Below, one piece after another: positions 41,200-42,107 of a DNA stretch of 42,107 nt (positions are counted from its first letter, which is position 1; each line of letters opens with the position of its first letter). Source of the DNA: an uncultured bacterium (GTDB lineage Bacteria; Verrucomicrobiota; Lentisphaeria; Victivallales; Victivallaceae); NCBI GenBank assembly GCA_949297015.1, contig CASFRF010000044.1:1-42107 (forward strand), in the 5' to 3' direction. The notes beneath the pieces were generated by a model. It was not told where the DNA came from and did no database searches. It was given only the letters and a program-made list of their open reading frames with translations. Both the position numbers and the translations under genes were made by a program.

Positions 41200-42107
41200 A
41201 TGGAAAAAATCGAAGTGATCACCACCGGATCTGAACTGTTGCGCGGCGCGGTCGCCAACCGGGATCTGGCGATCATCGGCGAAGCGCTGGCGCGGCGGGG
41301 GCTGGCGGTCGGCCGGTCCTATGTGGCGGGCGATCGAACGGAGGAGATCCAGCGCTGCCTGGCGCTGGCGGCGGAGGAGGGCGAGACGATTCTGATCACC
41401 GGCGGCCTCGGTTCGACCGGCGACGACTGCTCGCGCGAGGCCGTCGCCGAGTTTTTCGGGCTGGAACTGGAGGAGTCGCCGGAGTTGCGCCGCCGGTTGC
41501 TGGGCTGGTGGCGGGCCCGGCACGAGACGGCGCGGCCGCCCCGGCGCTACTTCCGCCAGGCGCTGCTGCCCCGGGGGGCAGAGGCGCTGGACAACCGGGT
41601 GGGGTCGGCTCCCGGACTCTGCTTCCGGGCGGAGCTGGGCGGCCGGACGTTGCGGATCTTTCTGCTCCCCGGCCCGCCCCGCGAGCTGGTTGCGATGATG
41701 GAACAAGTGCTCGCGCGGCTGGAGCCCGATGCGGCGCATACGCTCGGCTTTCTGGCCGCCGGCTGCGGTGAATTGACGGTGGAGAATCTGGTGGCCGATC
41801 TGGCGCTGCCGGCGGAGGTGTCGGTGGCCTACTGCGCCACGGCGGCCGGAACCCGGGTCTTCTTCTCCGGTTCCGACCCGGTGCGGTTGCGGGCGGAGTT
41901 GGAGCGGCTGCGGGCGGTTTGTCCGCTGCCGCCGCTGCCGGTGGGAGCGCTGGAGCCGGCTCCGGCACTGCTGGCCGAACTGGAGCGCCGCGGGGCGCAG
42001 CTGGCGGTGGCGGAGTCGTGCACCGGGGGCGGATTGGGGGCGGAGCTGACCGCCGCGGCCGGAGCCTCGGCGGTGTTTCTGGGCGGCGTGATCGCCTACG
42101 ACAACCG
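41200..42107 (+). CDS. cinA: CinA family protein (NMN deamidase-related), C-terminus cut by the window
   Basis: 302 residues are visible from the ATG at 41200 (GAGGAG upstream); the frame is open at the window end. The N-terminal molybdopterin-binding-like domain shows ITTGSELLRG, then ITGGLGSTGDD and LPGPPRELVAMM, as in CinA/COG1058. The C-terminal CinA domain begins with VAESCTGGGLG, where the Ser and Thr of ESCTGG serve nicotinamide mononucleotide deamidation. About 110 residues are missing. Complete CinA proteins recycle NMN and may hydrolyse ADP-ribose. It is divergent from the flippase operon. Confidence 0.95.
   Translation, partial: MEKIEVITTGSELLRGAVANRDLAIIGEALARRGLAVGRSYVAGDRTEEIQRCLALAAEEGETILITGGLGSTGDDCSREAVAEFFGLELEESPELRRRLLGWWRARHETARPPRRYFRQALLPRGAEALDNRVGSAPGLCFRAELGGRTLRIFLLPGPPRELVAMMEQVLARLEPDAAHTLGFLAAGCGELTVENLVADLALPAEVSVAYCATAAGTRVFFSGSDPVRLRAELERLRAVCPLPPLPVGALEPAPALLAELERRGAQLAVAESCTGGGLGAELTAAAGASAVFLGGVIAYDN

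Noticed and set aside
41037..41739. Minus-strand reading frames upstream of the flippase-like and MetF-like starts
   Set aside because: They run through the divergent promoter region and antisense to cinA; the ATGs at 41036 and 39954 with their overlap give the natural starts.
1..42107. tRNA, rRNA, CRISPR arrays, insertion sequences and prophage genes
   Set aside because: Intergenic gaps were read and hold only promoters, hairpins and ribosome sites; no cloverleaf, repeat-spacer array or transposase-like protein was seen. A tRNA scan would confirm.

Overview
The window is a GC-rich, densely coding bacterial chromosome segment with 33 protein genes (two cut by the window edges). I see no tRNA, rRNA, CRISPR array or transposase, and no gene-free gap longer than about 250 bases. 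The organism is Gram-negative: it carries Kdo and heptose enzymes plus LptB and LptA-type LPS export proteins. A pseudopilin with the FTLIELLVV start and an H-X9-DG motif, a GntR regulator fused to a sugar-binding-protein-like domain, and many carbohydrate enzymes together suggest the PVC group, most likely Lentisphaerota (Victivallis-like). That placement is inference from gene content, not from a marker tree.

Layout. (1) 1-7040, plus strand: the end of a probable FAD oxidoreductase, a hairpin terminator, then a six-gene sugar catabolic operon (Gfo/Idh/MocA dehydrogenase, TIM-barrel isomerase/epimerase, two tandem secreted SGNH esterases, a cytoplasmic BNR/sialidase-fold protein, an iron-type alcohol dehydrogenase). 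(2) 7109-15647, minus strand: an envelope cluster read serA, alpha/beta hydrolase, small membrane protein, heptose-7-phosphate kinase, kdsA, a giant LptC/LptA-like protein, lptB (with its own promoter), hpf. The order kdsA-lptA-lptB-hpf recalls the enterobacterial lpt locus but lacks rpoN. (3) 15749-20944: a TlpA-like protein without a CxxC, divergent from a sugar ABC importer (binding protein and two permeases, no ATPase) whose first permease is about 200 residues oversized. (4) 20934-26916, minus: an orphan peptide-type permease, a U32 (RlhA-like) protein, a MoxR ATPase and a DUF2079 membrane protein. (5) 27000-27545: queH with an apparently leaderless promoter. (6) 27536-33699, minus: a four-gene polysaccharide operon headed by the GntR/solute-binding-protein fusion, then pseudopilin, DNRLRE-like secreted protein and a 1081-residue clan-A glycoside hydrolase; it has a perfect-consensus promoter with a dyad at the start site. 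(7) 33808-36117, minus: the AmmeMemoRadiSam system, with MEMO and AMMECR1 fused and the radical SAM enzyme upstream. (8) 36182-41036, minus: a flippase-like membrane protein, a MetF/MetV-type fusion and a GH127-like enzyme. (9) 41200 to the end, plus: cinA, truncated by the window.

How they work together: regions 1, 3, 6 and part of 8 look like separate glycan-use modules (deacetylation, hydrolysis, uptake, oxidation). Region 2 builds and exports LPS. The best candidates for an undescribed system are the self-regulated GntR-SBP / pseudopilin / DNRLRE / glycosidase operon and the fused AmmeMemoRadiSam pair. Promoters recur in a TTGCC-like -35 and TATATT-like -10 form, several with very short leaders.
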